A stretch of DNA of 35,744 nt, taken from positions 1-35,744 of the forward strand of contig CAYVFC010000084.1 in NCBI GenBank assembly GCA_964450715.1. The letters run 5' to 3'. Shown piece after piece: positions 7,376-15,698 of this stretch. How positions within the stretch are numbered: the stretch's first letter is position 1; each line of letters opens with the position of its first letter. The position numbers and the translations under genes were made by a program. Below the pieces are notes generated by a model. The model was given only the letters and a program-made list of their open reading frames with translations, did not search any database and was not told the origin of the DNA. Source of the stretch: CAYVFC01 sp964450715 (GTDB taxonomy: Bacteria > Myxococcota_A > Polyangia > Polyangiales > JAFGIB01).

Positions 7376-8557
7376 CTACTTGTTTTCACTCACTTCTGCT
7401 TCCGACAATTGGTCCGTCTCCAGAATGTCTCCAAGGTTGCCGGCCGAAACGGCAACGCTGGAGACGGGGGCGGGCTGTTCGAGCAACCGGATGGCTCCCT
7501 CGATCGCCGCAGGCGACAGATGCATGTAGCGCTGCGTGGTCTTGAGATCCTTGTGTCCGGCCAGTTCCTGGATAGCCCGTGCAGGTGCGCCCCGCATCGC
7601 CAGGTGCGAACAGAACGTGTGCCTCAATATGTGCACTCCTCCCTTCGCCAGCCCGGCTCGCTTCGACGCCTTGCGAACCAGTACCTGCACTACCTTCTGC
7701 GAGATGGTATTCCCGTCGTCCTGGTACAGCACCCGCGAGCCCCTGAGGTGCCGGTGCTTGCGCAACGCCTCGGTCAACCTCGCCGTCATCGGCACGATGC
7801 GCGGTCGGCCTCCCTTGGGCACCGTCACCTGGCCCTTCCACTCCGACCGCTGCACCTTGAGCTGACGCGTATCCAGCGAGATGTCGGCCCATTCCACGGC
7901 CATGATCTCGCCGCAGCGTAGCCCGGCGTCGCCACCGAGCAGCACGATGATCAGCGCCCGTTCATCTACCCTGGGGGCCACCTCGACCAGACGCGCGTAC
8001 GCATCGAAGTCGTGGAACTGCGCCTCGTGCTCGGGCACCTTCAGAAGCCGTATCGTGCACGGCACCTGGTCGATGACCGACCATTCCGTTGCCACCTTCA
8101 ACATCGTATTCAATACGGTCAACACGTTGTTGACGGTCTTCGGGGCTTTCGCGCTCAGCTCGCTCTTGACCTTCTGAACGTCCTCGTTCGTGATCGCGTT
8201 CAGCTTCTTGTTCCCGAGCATCGGAACCAGGTGAACCCGGAGAACTGTCTCCTTGGCCGCGATACCGCTGGGCTTCTGCCGGTTCGCTCTCGCATAACCA
8301 TCCAGGAATCTCGTAACAAACCCCTTCAGCAGAGGTACCTCTCGCCGCTTCTCCTCCTTTCTCTTCCGGGCAAGCTCTCCTTTCAGCAACAGCTCGCGCT
8401 CGAGATTCTCTCCCCAGCGCCGCGCGCCGGACTTCGACGATACGGGCGCCTTCTTCCGCTCCCGCAATATCGTCCCGTCCGGCATTGCCAACTGAATGTC
8501 CACTTCCCAGCCTCTTACCTGTCCGTTTCGCTTGTACGGTCTTACCTTCGTGCTCAT
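7376..8557 (-). CDS. Tyrosine recombinase (site-specific integrase)
   Basis: 393 aa from ATG at 8557, preferred over an upstream ATG at 8602 because AGGAG stands 8 bases before it and the true N-terminus (STKVRPYKRNGQVRGWEV) follows. Residues ~10-60 are the arm-binding-like beta region. Residues ~75-170 are the SAM-like core-binding domain (LLKGFVTRFLDGYARANRQKPSG). The catalytic domain has Arg214 (GDAGLRCGEIMAVEW), likely Lys248, His309-x-x-Arg312 (HILRHTFCSHLA), His335 (ELAGHKDLKTT) and the nucleophile Tyr344 (TQRYMHLSP). All catalytic residues are present. The stop codon (7376-7378) is 5 bp from attL and the gene points toward it, the usual layout in tmRNA islands. The reading frame starts five bases after the stop of the excisionase-like gene, so the two are probably translationally coupled. 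Confidence 0.95.
   Translation of the reverse strand: MSTKVRPYKRNGQVRGWEVDIQLAMPDGTILRERKKAPVSSKSGARRWGENLERELLLKGELARKRKEEKRREVPLLKGFVTRFLDGYARANRQKPSGIAAKETVLRVHLVPMLGNKKLNAITNEDVQKVKSELSAKAPKTVNNVLTVLNTMLKVATEWSVIDQVPCTIRLLKVPEHEAQFHDFDAYARLVEVAPRVDERALIIVLLGGDAGLRCGEIMAVEWADISLDTRQLKVQRSEWKGQVTVPKGGRPRIVPMTARLTEALRKHRHLRGSRVLYQDDGNTISQKVVQVLVRKASKRAGLAKGGVHILRHTFCSHLAMRGAPARAIQELAGHKDLKTTQRYMHLSPAAIEGAIRLLEQPAPVSSVAVSAGNLGDILETDQLSEAEVSENK
7415..7434 (+). promoter_or_regulatory. Left GTCTCCA heptamer pair (candidate arm-type site)
   Basis: GTCTCCA at 7416-7422 and 7427-7433, 11 bp apart, inside the 3' end of the integrase gene and about 45 bp from the attL core. The same pair with the same spacing and the same GA after the first copy recurs near attR at 31509-31526. 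Confidence 0.5.
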
Positions 8558-8562
8558 CGCCT

Positions 8563-8844
8563 TTACTCCTGTGGCGACAGCGCACGCCTTTCCTCCAGCC
8601 ATCTTAGCAGTTTTTCGCGCTCGAACAGCAGGCGCCTCCCGACCCGGATGGGGGGTGGCAGTTGTCCCCGCGCGATCATGTTATAGATGGCCTTGGGCGT
8701 CGTCCGGAGCCACTCGGCGACCTCCGGGATACTCACAAGTCCCGGTAATTCGGTGGAAACCGGTCGGCCACCCCTGGGTGGCCCCCCGGGCCCTTTGACC
8801 GCTCCGCGGTTCCGTGTGCGCTTGACGCCGTTCTCGTAGCCCAT
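8563..8844 (-). CDS. Small helix-turn-helix protein, excisionase/AlpA type
   Basis: 93 aa. Residues ~35-85 (LVSIPEVAEWLRTTPKAIYNMIARGQLPPPIRVGRRLLFEREKLLRWLEE) match the MerR-like HTH_17 fold of excisionases: a first helix with 'EVAEWL', a turn, 'AIYNMIARGQLP', and a wing 'RVGRRLLFEREKLLRWL'. The first ~34 residues are basic and Gly/Pro-rich and may be disordered. It lies immediately upstream of the integrase: its stop (8563-8565) is five bases from the integrase ATG and contains the AGGAG ribosome-binding site. The likely role is a recombination directionality factor that bends att DNA, or a repressor of the operon. The only in-frame ATG is at 8844; no Shine-Dalgarno is seen there. Confidence 0.75.
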   Translation of the reverse strand: MGYENGVKRTRNRGAVKGPGGPPRGGRPVSTELPGLVSIPEVAEWLRTTPKAIYNMIARGQLPPPIRVGRRLLFEREKLLRWLEERRALSPQE

Positions 8845-8891
8845 GGTACGAAAACTGAAGGAAAAGGCGGGCGTCCACCGTTCCCGGCTTG

Positions 8892-8912
8892 TCCCACTTT
8901 CGCCAAGTGGGA
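8892..8912. promoter_or_regulatory. Perfect inverted repeat upstream of xis-int
   Basis: Arms TCCCACTT (8892-8899) and AAGTGGGA (8905-8912) with a 5-nt TCGCC loop, about 50 bp upstream of the excisionase-like start. A third half-site GAAGTGGGA lies at about 9013. This suits an operator for the xis-int operon, or a terminator of the upstream gene ending at 9009. Confidence 0.45.
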
Positions 8913-9008
8913 TAGGACGCGGACGGTCATACGCGCGTTCCCCGGTGTTTGTCGTCGCTCCCGCCCCTCGCGTCTCTCGAACGAGCAGCGAGTTTCCCGC
9001 CTCCCGGA

Positions 9009-9953
9009 TCAGCGAAGTGGGACGGCGCCGCTGCGAATCTTCCCGATCAGATTCTTCAACGTCTTGGGGGCGATATCGTCGGCAATATCGCCCCCGTCCG
9101 CATACCGAAGCCGTACCTTTTCTCGCGGCGCTTCGCCCGTGGTCTCCATCACGATGCCCGCTCGTTCCAGCAGGGGAACGATGGTTTCCTTGGTCACGTC
9201 ATCGGGCGACCGACAGACCTTGCCGAGAGCTTCGAGAACGACTTCGTTCCAGCCACCTTTCCTCGGTTTGTATAACTTGGACTCGATCTCGGCTCGCGCT
9301 TCTTCCACGTCCTGTACCGGGACAAACAGGTTAATCCCTGCAAGCGTGACCGGATCGGATATGCCCCCTGGAATGTTCCCGTGCTCGGCGATTCCCTGAA
9401 ACAACGCGTCTCGCATCATACTTCGGTGAAGTTCATTCGATATCCAGATTTCCGGATCCTCGAGAGGAGCAAGCGATAGTGGAAGCTCGTCGTATTTCGA
9501 GGGGACGTGAGAGTACTTGCGTAGCCCGTCGTGCTCGATGATGAATCGAACAAGCTCGTCAGCCTGCTCGAGCCACTCGACCGCTTTCTCGTCGACGGCC
9601 TCACCACAGCGTCCGAGAGGCGCCTTCTCGATATCCTTGGCATCGTGCGCGGTTCGATCCCCTTGACCGGAAAGCATGCCGTGTACCCACTTCCGTACGT
9701 ACTGCCCGCGCTCATCGGTTGTCGTCTCGCATCGGCAACTATAAAGCGGCGACTTCGGCGTGAAATCGCATAGATCCCGCAGGTGAGCGCGCGGCCCCGT
9801 ATAATAGGGGTAGTAGAGCGACCGGACCGCATCACGCCAGTGGTACACGGAACCGATCTCCCGGGGCTCGTGTACCGGGAACGGCCGAGGCTTCCAGTCA
9901 ACCTTGCTCGGACCGTTCCGCTCCTTCGAAGTCCGCTTCCGTTTTACGCCCAT
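9009..9953 (-). CDS. Hypothetical island protein
   Basis: 314 aa, not recognised. The N-terminus is basic (MGVKRKRTSKERN) with an aromatic stretch (YHWRDAVRSLYYPYYTGPRAHL). Two cysteines occur in CDFTPKSPLYSCRC. The central region is hydrophilic and helical. The C-terminal ~75 residues (WNEVVLEALGKVCRSPDDVTKETIVPLLERAGIVME ... KTLKNLIGKIRSG) have the periodicity of a small winged helix. No signal peptide or membrane segment. It sits upstream of xis-int on the same strand, separated by 164 bp, so it may share their transcript. A role in element maintenance or replication is possible but unsupported by a motif. It uses more A/T-ending codons than the kinase genes further along. Confidence 0.7.
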   Translation of the reverse strand: MGVKRKRTSKERNGPSKVDWKPRPFPVHEPREIGSVYHWRDAVRSLYYPYYTGPRAHLRDLCDFTPKSPLYSCRCETTTDERGQYVRKWVHGMLSGQGDRTAHDAKDIEKAPLGRCGEAVDEKAVEWLEQADELVRFIIEHDGLRKYSHVPSKYDELPLSLAPLEDPEIWISNELHRSMMRDALFQGIAEHGNIPGGISDPVTLAGINLFVPVQDVEEARAEIESKLYKPRKGGWNEVVLEALGKVCRSPDDVTKETIVPLLERAGIVMETTGEAPREKVRLRYADGGDIADDIAPKTLKNLIGKIRSGAVPLR

Positions 9954-10103
9954 TATCCGGTTCCAGCCCCTGTACAGTCACTACCCCGAGCGACCCATGA
10001 ACAAGTATACCGCTGCTGACGCTTCGGAGCGAGGAGCCGATCCCGGTTTCCGTGCGACGTCGCACCGGTCAGCCATTTGCATGCCACCGGCGTCGTCCGC
10101 CTT

Positions 10104-10466
10104 CTACCCGGCATCGTCTTCGTAATCCTCCTCGTCCGCGTCGCTCTCGTCGTCCTCTGACCACTCCCTGCCAGTGTACCGGTACCACTCGGACTTCAAG
10201 CCCTGAAGGACTCCCTCCGCGTTCCGGATGAGCTCGCTCAGGAACTCCTCCAAGTCGGCTCCCCTCAGCACCTGGTCCACGTCGAAGTGATCCCACTCGT
10301 TGCGGATCTTCCCTCGCCCCTCGCTGGTAATGGTCTGGAACGACACCTGCAGCGGCCCGGACAGGGTGATGCCGCCGTAGCCGTCGTCCAGAGGTTCTCC
10401 CCATCCCTTTCGCCGCCTCAGCGAGCCGCAAAAAGGACACCGAAAAAACACCCTTTGGGCGGGCAT
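10104..10466 (-). CDS. Small hypothetical protein with CPFCGS motif and acidic tail
   Basis: 120 aa from ATG at 10466, chosen because GGAGGT lies upstream of it (GGAGGTGGTGGTTATG); the frame's earlier ATG at 10502 has nothing comparable. Near the N-terminus FFRCPFCGSLRRRKGW is half of a zinc-ribbon-like CxxC pair; no second pair is present, so it could dimerise around zinc or be redox-active. The middle (YGGITLSGPLQVSFQTITSEGRGKIRNEWDHF) is predicted beta-rich, followed by a helix. The last ~20 residues are almost all Asp and Glu. No relative is recognised. The CxxCGS start resembles phage or plasmid proteins of unknown function. Confidence 0.65.
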   Translation of the reverse strand: MPAQRVFFRCPFCGSLRRRKGWGEPLDDGYGGITLSGPLQVSFQTITSEGRGKIRNEWDHFDVDQVLRGADLEEFLSELIRNAEGVLQGLKSEWYRYTGREWSEDDESDADEEDYEDDAG

Positions 10467-10659
10467 AACCACCACCTCCACGCCCGGCCCCGACGACTCC
10501 ACCAGCGCCCGGCACTACCCGAGGCCATTCGCTTCTACAGGTTCGACCGTCGCGCGGATTTCGGAAAATCCAACGGTATTTTACGATATATCGTACCACG
10601 CCAGAAAAACCTTCGGAAGGACCGGGTAATTATTAGGGTCCCGCTCGGGGATGGGTGAA

Positions 10660-10835
10660 CCCCCTCGCCTTAAGGCGAAGCCTTAAGGAGGCCCGAAGGG
10701 CCGGTTTTACTGCGAAACCTTGCGGAACATAGATAGCGCTGATGCAAGAGGCCTCTTCGAACCGCGCACGCATAAGCCGCCTTAAGGCGGCGCGTGCGCG
10801 TGAATCCACCGCCTTGAGGCGGTGGTGCTTCAAGG
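10660..10835. mobile_element. Palindrome-dense element, possible PATE/IS200-IS605 end derivative
   Basis: About 175 bp hold four palindromes built on CCTTAAGG or CCTTGAGG. CGCCTTAAGGCG is at 10666-10677 and CCTTAAGG at 10683-10690. GCCGCCTTAAGGCGGC is at 10776-10791, nested in 9-bp outer arms (10763-10771, 10792-10800). CCACCGCC TTGA GGCGGTGG is at 10806-10825, followed by TGCTTCAAGG. Terminal imperfect hairpins of this kind, the right one followed by TTCAA, are typical of IS200/IS605 ends and their palindrome-associated non-autonomous derivatives. There is no transposase gene nearby. The element lies directly upstream of the first kinase gene and its right end is only about 30 bp from that gene's promoter. 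Regions 10503-10659 and 10836-10863 show no gene. Confidence 0.45.
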
Positions 10836-10863
10836 ATGAGATCGGGTATCGGACGTGGGGGTC

Positions 10864-10872
10864 TGTTATAAT
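10864..10872 (+). promoter_or_regulatory. Extended -10 promoter, TGTTATAAT
   Basis: A perfect TGnTATAAT (TG at 10864-10865, TATAAT at 10867-10872). No -35 match at 17 bp is seen, as is common for extended -10 promoters. The predicted transcript start (about 10879) is only a few bases before the ATG at 10883, implying a leaderless or near-leaderless mRNA for the kinase. Confidence 0.55.
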
Positions 10873-10882
10873 TTTCAGGCCG

Positions 10883-13800
10883 ATGTCTCCGAAATCCGAT
10901 TTCGCGGAAGGGGCTGTTCCGGGTGAACAGCGGGTGGCCGGTCGCTACCGGCTCGAGGGAGAGCTGGCCCGGGGCGGGATGGGGGTGGTCTCGAGCGCCC
11001 TGGATGAGTCGACCGGATCGCGGTTGGCGATCAAGCGCATGCATGCCGAGATGGCGGCGCAACAGCGCCTGCGAATGCTATTCGAGCTCGAATACCGCAC
11101 GCTGGCCACCATCGAGCACCCCCGCGTCATACGGGTATTCGACTACGGGGTGGACGGGGGATCGCCGTACTACACCATGGAGCTGCTGGACGGTCAGGAT
11201 CTGCGCGATATGTCTCCCATTCCCTATCGCGATGCCTGTCGTTACCTGTGCGACGTCGCCTCGTCGCTGGCGTTGTTGCACACCCGCCGCCTCCTTCACC
11301 GGGACCTTTCGCCGCGCAATGTTCGGTGCACCGGCGACGGACACTGCAAGCTGCTCGATTTCGGAACCATGTGCCAGTTCGGGGTGCCTACAAACACGGC
11401 CGGTACGCCCCCCTTCGTGCCGCCGGAGGCCTTGCGGGGAAGCGCGCTCGACCACCGTACCGATATCTATTCGCTGGGCGCGCTGGCCTATTACCTGCTC
11501 ACCAGACGCTACGCTTACCGGGCGCGGGACTTGCAGTCGCTGCCCCAAGCATGGCGGACCCAGCCGACCCGGCCATCCGTATCTGTAGAGGATATCCCAA
11601 AGGACCTGGATGATCTGGTGATGTCCATGCTGAGCCTGGATCCCCTGGGTCGGCCTTCCAGCGCGGCGGATGTCATGGAACGGCTGACCGCCATCGCCGG
11701 GTTGGAAACGGTCGACACCTCGGAGGTGATGGAAAGCTACCTGCTCAGCTCCCCGCTGAGAGGGCGAGACCGGGAGCTACTCAGCCTGGAGCAACGCACC
11801 AAGCGCCTCGTCAAGGGGCAGGGGGCCACCCTGGTCTTCGAGGGGTACGCGGGCCTGGGAAAGACGAGAATGCTCGACGAGCTCTCCATGCGGGCGCAGG
11901 CCGCGGGCGCGGCGGTGGTACGCGTCGATACCCGCGCTCATCGCGGGCCGGCCGCGGTACTGGGCGCCCTGGCTCGCGCCCTTCGCATCGCCTTGCCCTA
12001 CGAGGCGGAACGGGCACTGGCTCCCCGCCGCACGAGGCTGGAGGCGATTCTCCGGGAACGCCGAGCCGCGGGCACCGGGGATAGCTCCGGGGCCACGGGC
12101 GAGACCGGAGCGGCCGGCGCGGACGGTGGAGTCGGCGCGGAGAGTGGGGGCGGCTCAGAAGGTTCGACCGCGCCGTTTACCGTCACCGGCGCCATACGCG
12201 CCATCGGCGCATCGCCGGACGAGCCGGGCGTCAAGCAGCGCGAGGGGGGCGAATCGCGCGCACGCCTGCAGGACGCCATGGCCGGCTGGATACTGGCGGT
12301 AAGCGAGAAACGTCCGCTGGCCATTATGGTGGATGATCTGCATCGCACCGACGAGCTGTCCGCGGCCTTTCTGGCCGCGCTGGCGCGCGAGACGCGCGAG
12401 CAAGCGCTACTAGTCGTCGCTACCCAGCGCACCGGGGAGCCGGTGGTCGCCCGCGACGCCTTCGATAGTTTCAAGAACGCGGCGGCCTGCTATCGCCTGT
12501 TGCAGCTCGACGCGCAGGACACGCAGCAGCTGGTCGCGTCCCTCTTCGGCAGCGTGCCCAATTGCAGCCTGGTTGCCGATTTTCTGCATCGAAAGAGCGG
12601 CGGCAATCCCGGCCTGTGCACCGAGCTCGCAAGACAGATGGTCAATCGCCGCCTGGTTCGATACGAGGCCGGGATGTGGGTCCTTCCCGACCAGCTGGAC
12701 GAGGGACTCTTGCCGGAAAGCTTTGCCGACGCCTTCCGGATGCGGCTGGAAGCGCTGGACGAGGACGCGAAGGCCCTGGCCGCCGCCTTCAGCATTCGCC
12801 GCGGGGTCATGCCGCTCGAGCTGTGCGCGTCGTTCGCCGGGCTGGAGGACAACAGGCTGTTCGTCGCGCTGGACCGGCTGGTACAGGAAGGTATGATTGT
12901 CATGTCGGGCGGCGGCTACGGGTTCGCCAACGACGGTATGCGCGAGACCGTACGCTCCGCCATCGAGCCGGGGCTCGGGCAACAGCTGCATCGGCGTCTT
13001 GCCGAGGCCCTGCTGCAAATCGCCGGTGATAACGCGGAGACTGTACTGGAGGCCGGATTCCATCTGCTCAGCGGAGGGGACGCGATGCGGGGAGCCGACC
13101 TGATGGCGAAGGTCGCGCCCAGGATGGCGAGAGAAGGCATTGCCATGGACATGGCCATTCCCGCCCTGGAGAGAGCTCTCGAGGTATACGAGCGAGGCGG
13201 GCGCAGCCCGGCCGAATGCCTTCGTCTACGATACGCGCTCGTACGGGTCTCCTACGTTTTCGACTACCGACTGGCCGATCGATACGGCGACGACGCGCTG
13301 GGCCAGCTGCTTCACTACACAGGCCTGGATACGGCAGACAGACTTCGACCCTATCTCGGCGCGCCTCTTTCCTTTCTGGCCGGACTCTGCTGGGCGGCAT
13401 TGCGGCGTCTGTTTACCGTGCCGCGGAAGCGCGGCCCCAAGGTCTTGGCCGCCCTGACATATTATTGCGGTACCGCGGTGTCGATGATGGGGATCGGTTC
13501 GACGTCGCTGGACGCAGTCGGCTGCCGGGCGGTGATGAAGCACGTCGAAAAGCTCGGCGGCGCCATCGGGCTGCAGGGAATACGGGCGATATACCTGTCG
13601 TGCCGCGCCTTTCTGGCGAATGCCGAGGGCCGCGAGGCCGAGGTGCAGCGGGCCGCAGAGAAGGCGCTGGCCATGTACGAGCGCCCCAGTCTGATCGGTC
13701 TGCTGGAGTCGGACCACAAGGTCCTCAATGTCGGCACGATGCTGGTGAACGCCGTCAACGAGAGCTTTCGCAAGGGATCGCGTGCCCTTCAGATGGCCGA

Positions 13801-15163
13801 TGCGATGGAGGCCATGGGCACCAAGATGGGTCGCGCCGCAGCGCTACGCATACGGATGATGCACCATTTACTACGGGGCGAACGGGAGCAGACCGAGAAG
13901 TACCGCGCGCTGGTCGAGACTCACGCCATCCAGGGTGGAACCATCTGGCAGGTACTGTGGTTCGCGATTCCGATCGAGGGGATGGCGGCGATACGCAGCG
14001 CGGATCTGGTCACGCTCAAGCGGGTGCTGCGCGACCTGGATCTGCTGTGCGAGATCAAGCCGTCGCTGAAGGTGACTCGCGAAATGGTGGTGCTGGTGTA
14101 TCTCCTGCGCCGTAACGATCTGGAGGAGACCTGCAAGCTCGGTGAGCGCTTCATTGCCGAACATCCACCCTGGAGCACTGGCGGTTGGTCCCAGGCATAC
14201 GCCGCCCTGGCTATCGCTCACTTTCATCGAGGGAATTACCGCCGAGCCGTCGAGGTCTGCCGGATCGCGCTTTCCGAGCTCACGGATACCGATCGGGAAT
14301 ACGTCTGGATGTATGGCACGCTGGAGCTCCTTCTGGCCGCCGGCGAGGGATTGCTGGCGTTCGACGAGGGAGATTCTCGAGGAGTCGAGGAAGCAAGGAG
14401 GACCATCGACCGGCTGACCCCGGAGCGCGAGGCCGAGAACAGCCCCCTGATGATGTTCGAGGTCCACGAGATACGCCTGCGGTTCGCCCAGGTGTTGGGA
14501 TCGGACGAGGAGTATCGAGAGAACCTCGAACGCATGTATTGGTGGGCCAAGCAGGCCGGCAACCCGGCCATGCTGGCCCATTGCGAGCGTATCGCGGAAC
14601 ACGGGATGCGCGCCGGAGTGCCGTCGATCATCCCGCCGCCCATCGACGAGGAGCCGAGCAGCGCCGACGACAGCGTGACCGCGGTTCGCAAGGAGAATGC
14701 CTACCTGGCCCTGGGTGAGGTATTCGCCAGATGCGAGGGGCGTGATGCGCGGGCGCGACAGGCGCTGCGCCTGATCGCGCAGCGTACGCAGAGCGGAATC
14801 GCCTATCTATTCTTGCGTCGGGAGCAGGGCGTCGTCCTGGCCGCGGCATCGTCGGTCCAGGAGCCGCCCGATACGCTGGTGAACGAGGTGCTGCGACTGC
14901 AAGATGACGACGTAACCACCGCAGCCTCTTACGTCGATCTGACCGGAGAGACGTCGTCGTCCACCGGTTCGGACGAATACGCATCGCCCTACCGTATTCG
15001 CGTGCTGCCGGTACGTGTGGGCGAGAGGGATGTCCTGGTCGGTGCGGTAGCGTTTACCCGCGATCCCGCTCGTCCGACCGACGTCAGCCTTGCCTATCTG
15101 CGTGCCATCGCGGGCCAGTTGGTCGAGAACGGAGACGCGCGCATTCGAGCGATTGCCGGGTAG
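10883..15163 (+). CDS. Giant Ser/Thr protein kinase with AAA/STAND-like ATPase, helical-repeat and GAF-like domains (1)
   Basis: 1426 aa from ATG 10883; the frame is open upstream to 10742, but that stretch is palindromic repeat and lies upstream of the promoter. Kinase domain at ~22-275: ARGGMGVV glycine loop, Lys51 (AIKR), catalytic HRDLSPRN (139-146), DFG (159-161), GTPPFVPPEAL and DIYSLGALAYYLL. The HRD and DFG Asp are present, so it is probably active. ATPase domain: linker LRGRDREL, Walker A GYAGLGKT (321-328), Walker B LAIMVDDLH at about 478-486, split by a Gly/Ala-rich insert (~395-450). A long alpha-helical, TPR-like region follows, then a C-terminal GAF-like segment (~1270-1420; ARQALRLIAQRTQSGIAYLFLRREQGVVLAAAS...PVRVGERDVLVGAVAF). 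No signal peptide, so cytoplasmic. Architecture indicates a sensor that couples ligand binding to phosphorylation; substrates are unknown. Homologous in layout to the gene at 24239-28375. Confidence 0.9.
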   Translation: MSPKSDFAEGAVPGEQRVAGRYRLEGELARGGMGVVSSALDESTGSRLAIKRMHAEMAAQQRLRMLFELEYRTLATIEHPRVIRVFDYGVDGGSPYYTMELLDGQDLRDMSPIPYRDACRYLCDVASSLALLHTRRLLHRDLSPRNVRCTGDGHCKLLDFGTMCQFGVPTNTAGTPPFVPPEALRGSALDHRTDIYSLGALAYYLLTRRYAYRARDLQSLPQAWRTQPTRPSVSVEDIPKDLDDLVMSMLSLDPLGRPSSAADVMERLTAIAGLETVDTSEVMESYLLSSPLRGRDRELLSLEQRTKRLVKGQGATLVFEGYAGLGKTRMLDELSMRAQAAGAAVVRVDTRAHRGPAAVLGALARALRIALPYEAERALAPRRTRLEAILRERRAAGTGDSSGATGETGAAGADGGVGAESGGGSEGSTAPFTVTGAIRAIGASPDEPGVKQREGGESRARLQDAMAGWILAVSEKRPLAIMVDDLHRTDELSAAFLAALARETREQALLVVATQRTGEPVVARDAFDSFKNAAACYRLLQLDAQDTQQLVASLFGSVPNCSLVADFLHRKSGGNPGLCTELARQMVNRRLVRYEAGMWVLPDQLDEGLLPESFADAFRMRLEALDEDAKALAAAFSIRRGVMPLELCASFAGLEDNRLFVALDRLVQEGMIVMSGGGYGFANDGMRETVRSAIEPGLGQQLHRRLAEALLQIAGDNAETVLEAGFHLLSGGDAMRGADLMAKVAPRMAREGIAMDMAIPALERALEVYERGGRSPAECLRLRYALVRVSYVFDYRLADRYGDDALGQLLHYTGLDTADRLRPYLGAPLSFLAGLCWAALRRLFTVPRKRGPKVLAALTYYCGTAVSMMGIGSTSLDAVGCRAVMKHVEKLGGAIGLQGIRAIYLSCRAFLANAEGREAEVQRAAEKALAMYERPSLIGLLESDHKVLNVGTMLVNAVNESFRKGSRALQMADAMEAMGTKMGRAAALRIRMMHHLLRGEREQTEKYRALVETHAIQGGTIWQVLWFAIPIEGMAAIRSADLVTLKRVLRDLDLLCEIKPSLKVTREMVVLVYLLRRNDLEETCKLGERFIAEHPPWSTGGWSQAYAALAIAHFHRGNYRRAVEVCRIALSELTDTDREYVWMYGTLELLLAAGEGLLAFDEGDSRGVEEARRTIDRLTPEREAENSPLMMFEVHEIRLRFAQVLGSDEEYRENLERMYWWAKQAGNPAMLAHCERIAEHGMRAGVPSIIPPPIDEEPSSADDSVTAVRKENAYLALGEVFARCEGRDARARQALRLIAQRTQSGIAYLFLRREQGVVLAAASSVQEPPDTLVNEVLRLQDDDVTTAASYVDLTGETSSSTGSDEYASPYRIRVLPVRVGERDVLVGAVAFTRDPARPTDVSLAYLRAIAGQLVENGDARIRAIAG

Positions 15164-15179
15164 CGATCGCCGGGTAACG
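15149..15179 (+). repeat. 15-bp tandem duplication over the kinase stop codon
   Basis: GCGATTGCCGGGTAG is followed directly by GCGATCGCCGGGTAA, so the stop region is duplicated with a second in-frame stop. This looks like a recent slippage event. Confidence 0.55.
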
Positions 15180-15436
15180 AGGCGAAAGAGCGTGCGGGGC
15201 TCCGCCGCGTGAGCCTTGCCATCTTCTCCCTTCGAGGGGAACGCTCGATTCGCGGCGAAGAAGGCTGCCATGGCCGATCGAGTCAGTGCTCGGCGCTGGC
15301 CGAGACCGAAGCAGACCACGCCTCGGATAATAGGGCGCGACGCACCGCTGCGTCCGCAACTCGCCCCTTTTCGCCCGCGCAGCCTCCTCCTGCCGCTCCA
15401 GACCGTCCCTCCGTCTCCCTCGGATCGACTTTTCGA

Positions 15437-15698
15437 GAGGGACACCTTTTTTTCGACAATCCCGGCTCGTCAGAATGTTGTCAGAATATTTCCAGAATCC
15501 CACGAGGATCTCTTGGTGTCCCGATTCTACACTCGTGAGTATGGGTTGCGTCAGTCGACCGAACGCGCCCTCGGAAAGACCAAGGTCTACATGGGTAGAC
15601 AAGCCGATCGAGCGTCGCGGGTAGATGTCAGGCCTTCGAGAAAACGTAAATAGTCCCGCTCGGTTATGTACCACGTCGATCTAGACAGGGAGGATCCA
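15437..15698 (+). promoter_or_regulatory. Duplicated promoter/leader block, copy A
   Basis: About 260 bp that match 18187-18443 along their length, upstream of the two homologous SGNH lipoprotein genes. Conserved blocks in order: ACACCT(T)nTTTTTCGACA, three CAGAAT hexamers, CCCACGAGGATCTCTTGGTG, CTACACT or TTACACT (a candidate -10), GCGTCAGTCGACCGAACGCG, and CAGGGAGG as ribosome-binding site. Conservation of non-coding DNA beyond the promoter suggests a regulated 5' leader of about 160 nt. The preceding stretch 15180-15436 shows no gene. Confidence 0.75.
15471..15498 (+). promoter_or_regulatory. Three CAGAAT direct repeats at 11-bp spacing (copy A)
   Basis: CAGAAT at 15471-15476, 15482-15487 and 15493-15498, each exactly 11 bp apart and the first two followed by TT. 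Direct repeats at 11 bp are how PhoB/OmpR-type winged helices bind DNA, and the island encodes a protein with such a domain (20726-23788). The link is inference. Confidence 0.5.

Noticed and set aside
9970..9977. CTGTACAG palindrome upstream of the 314-aa gene as a LexA-type site
   Set aside because: Eight bases only; it does not match a known SOS box of this group and could be chance.
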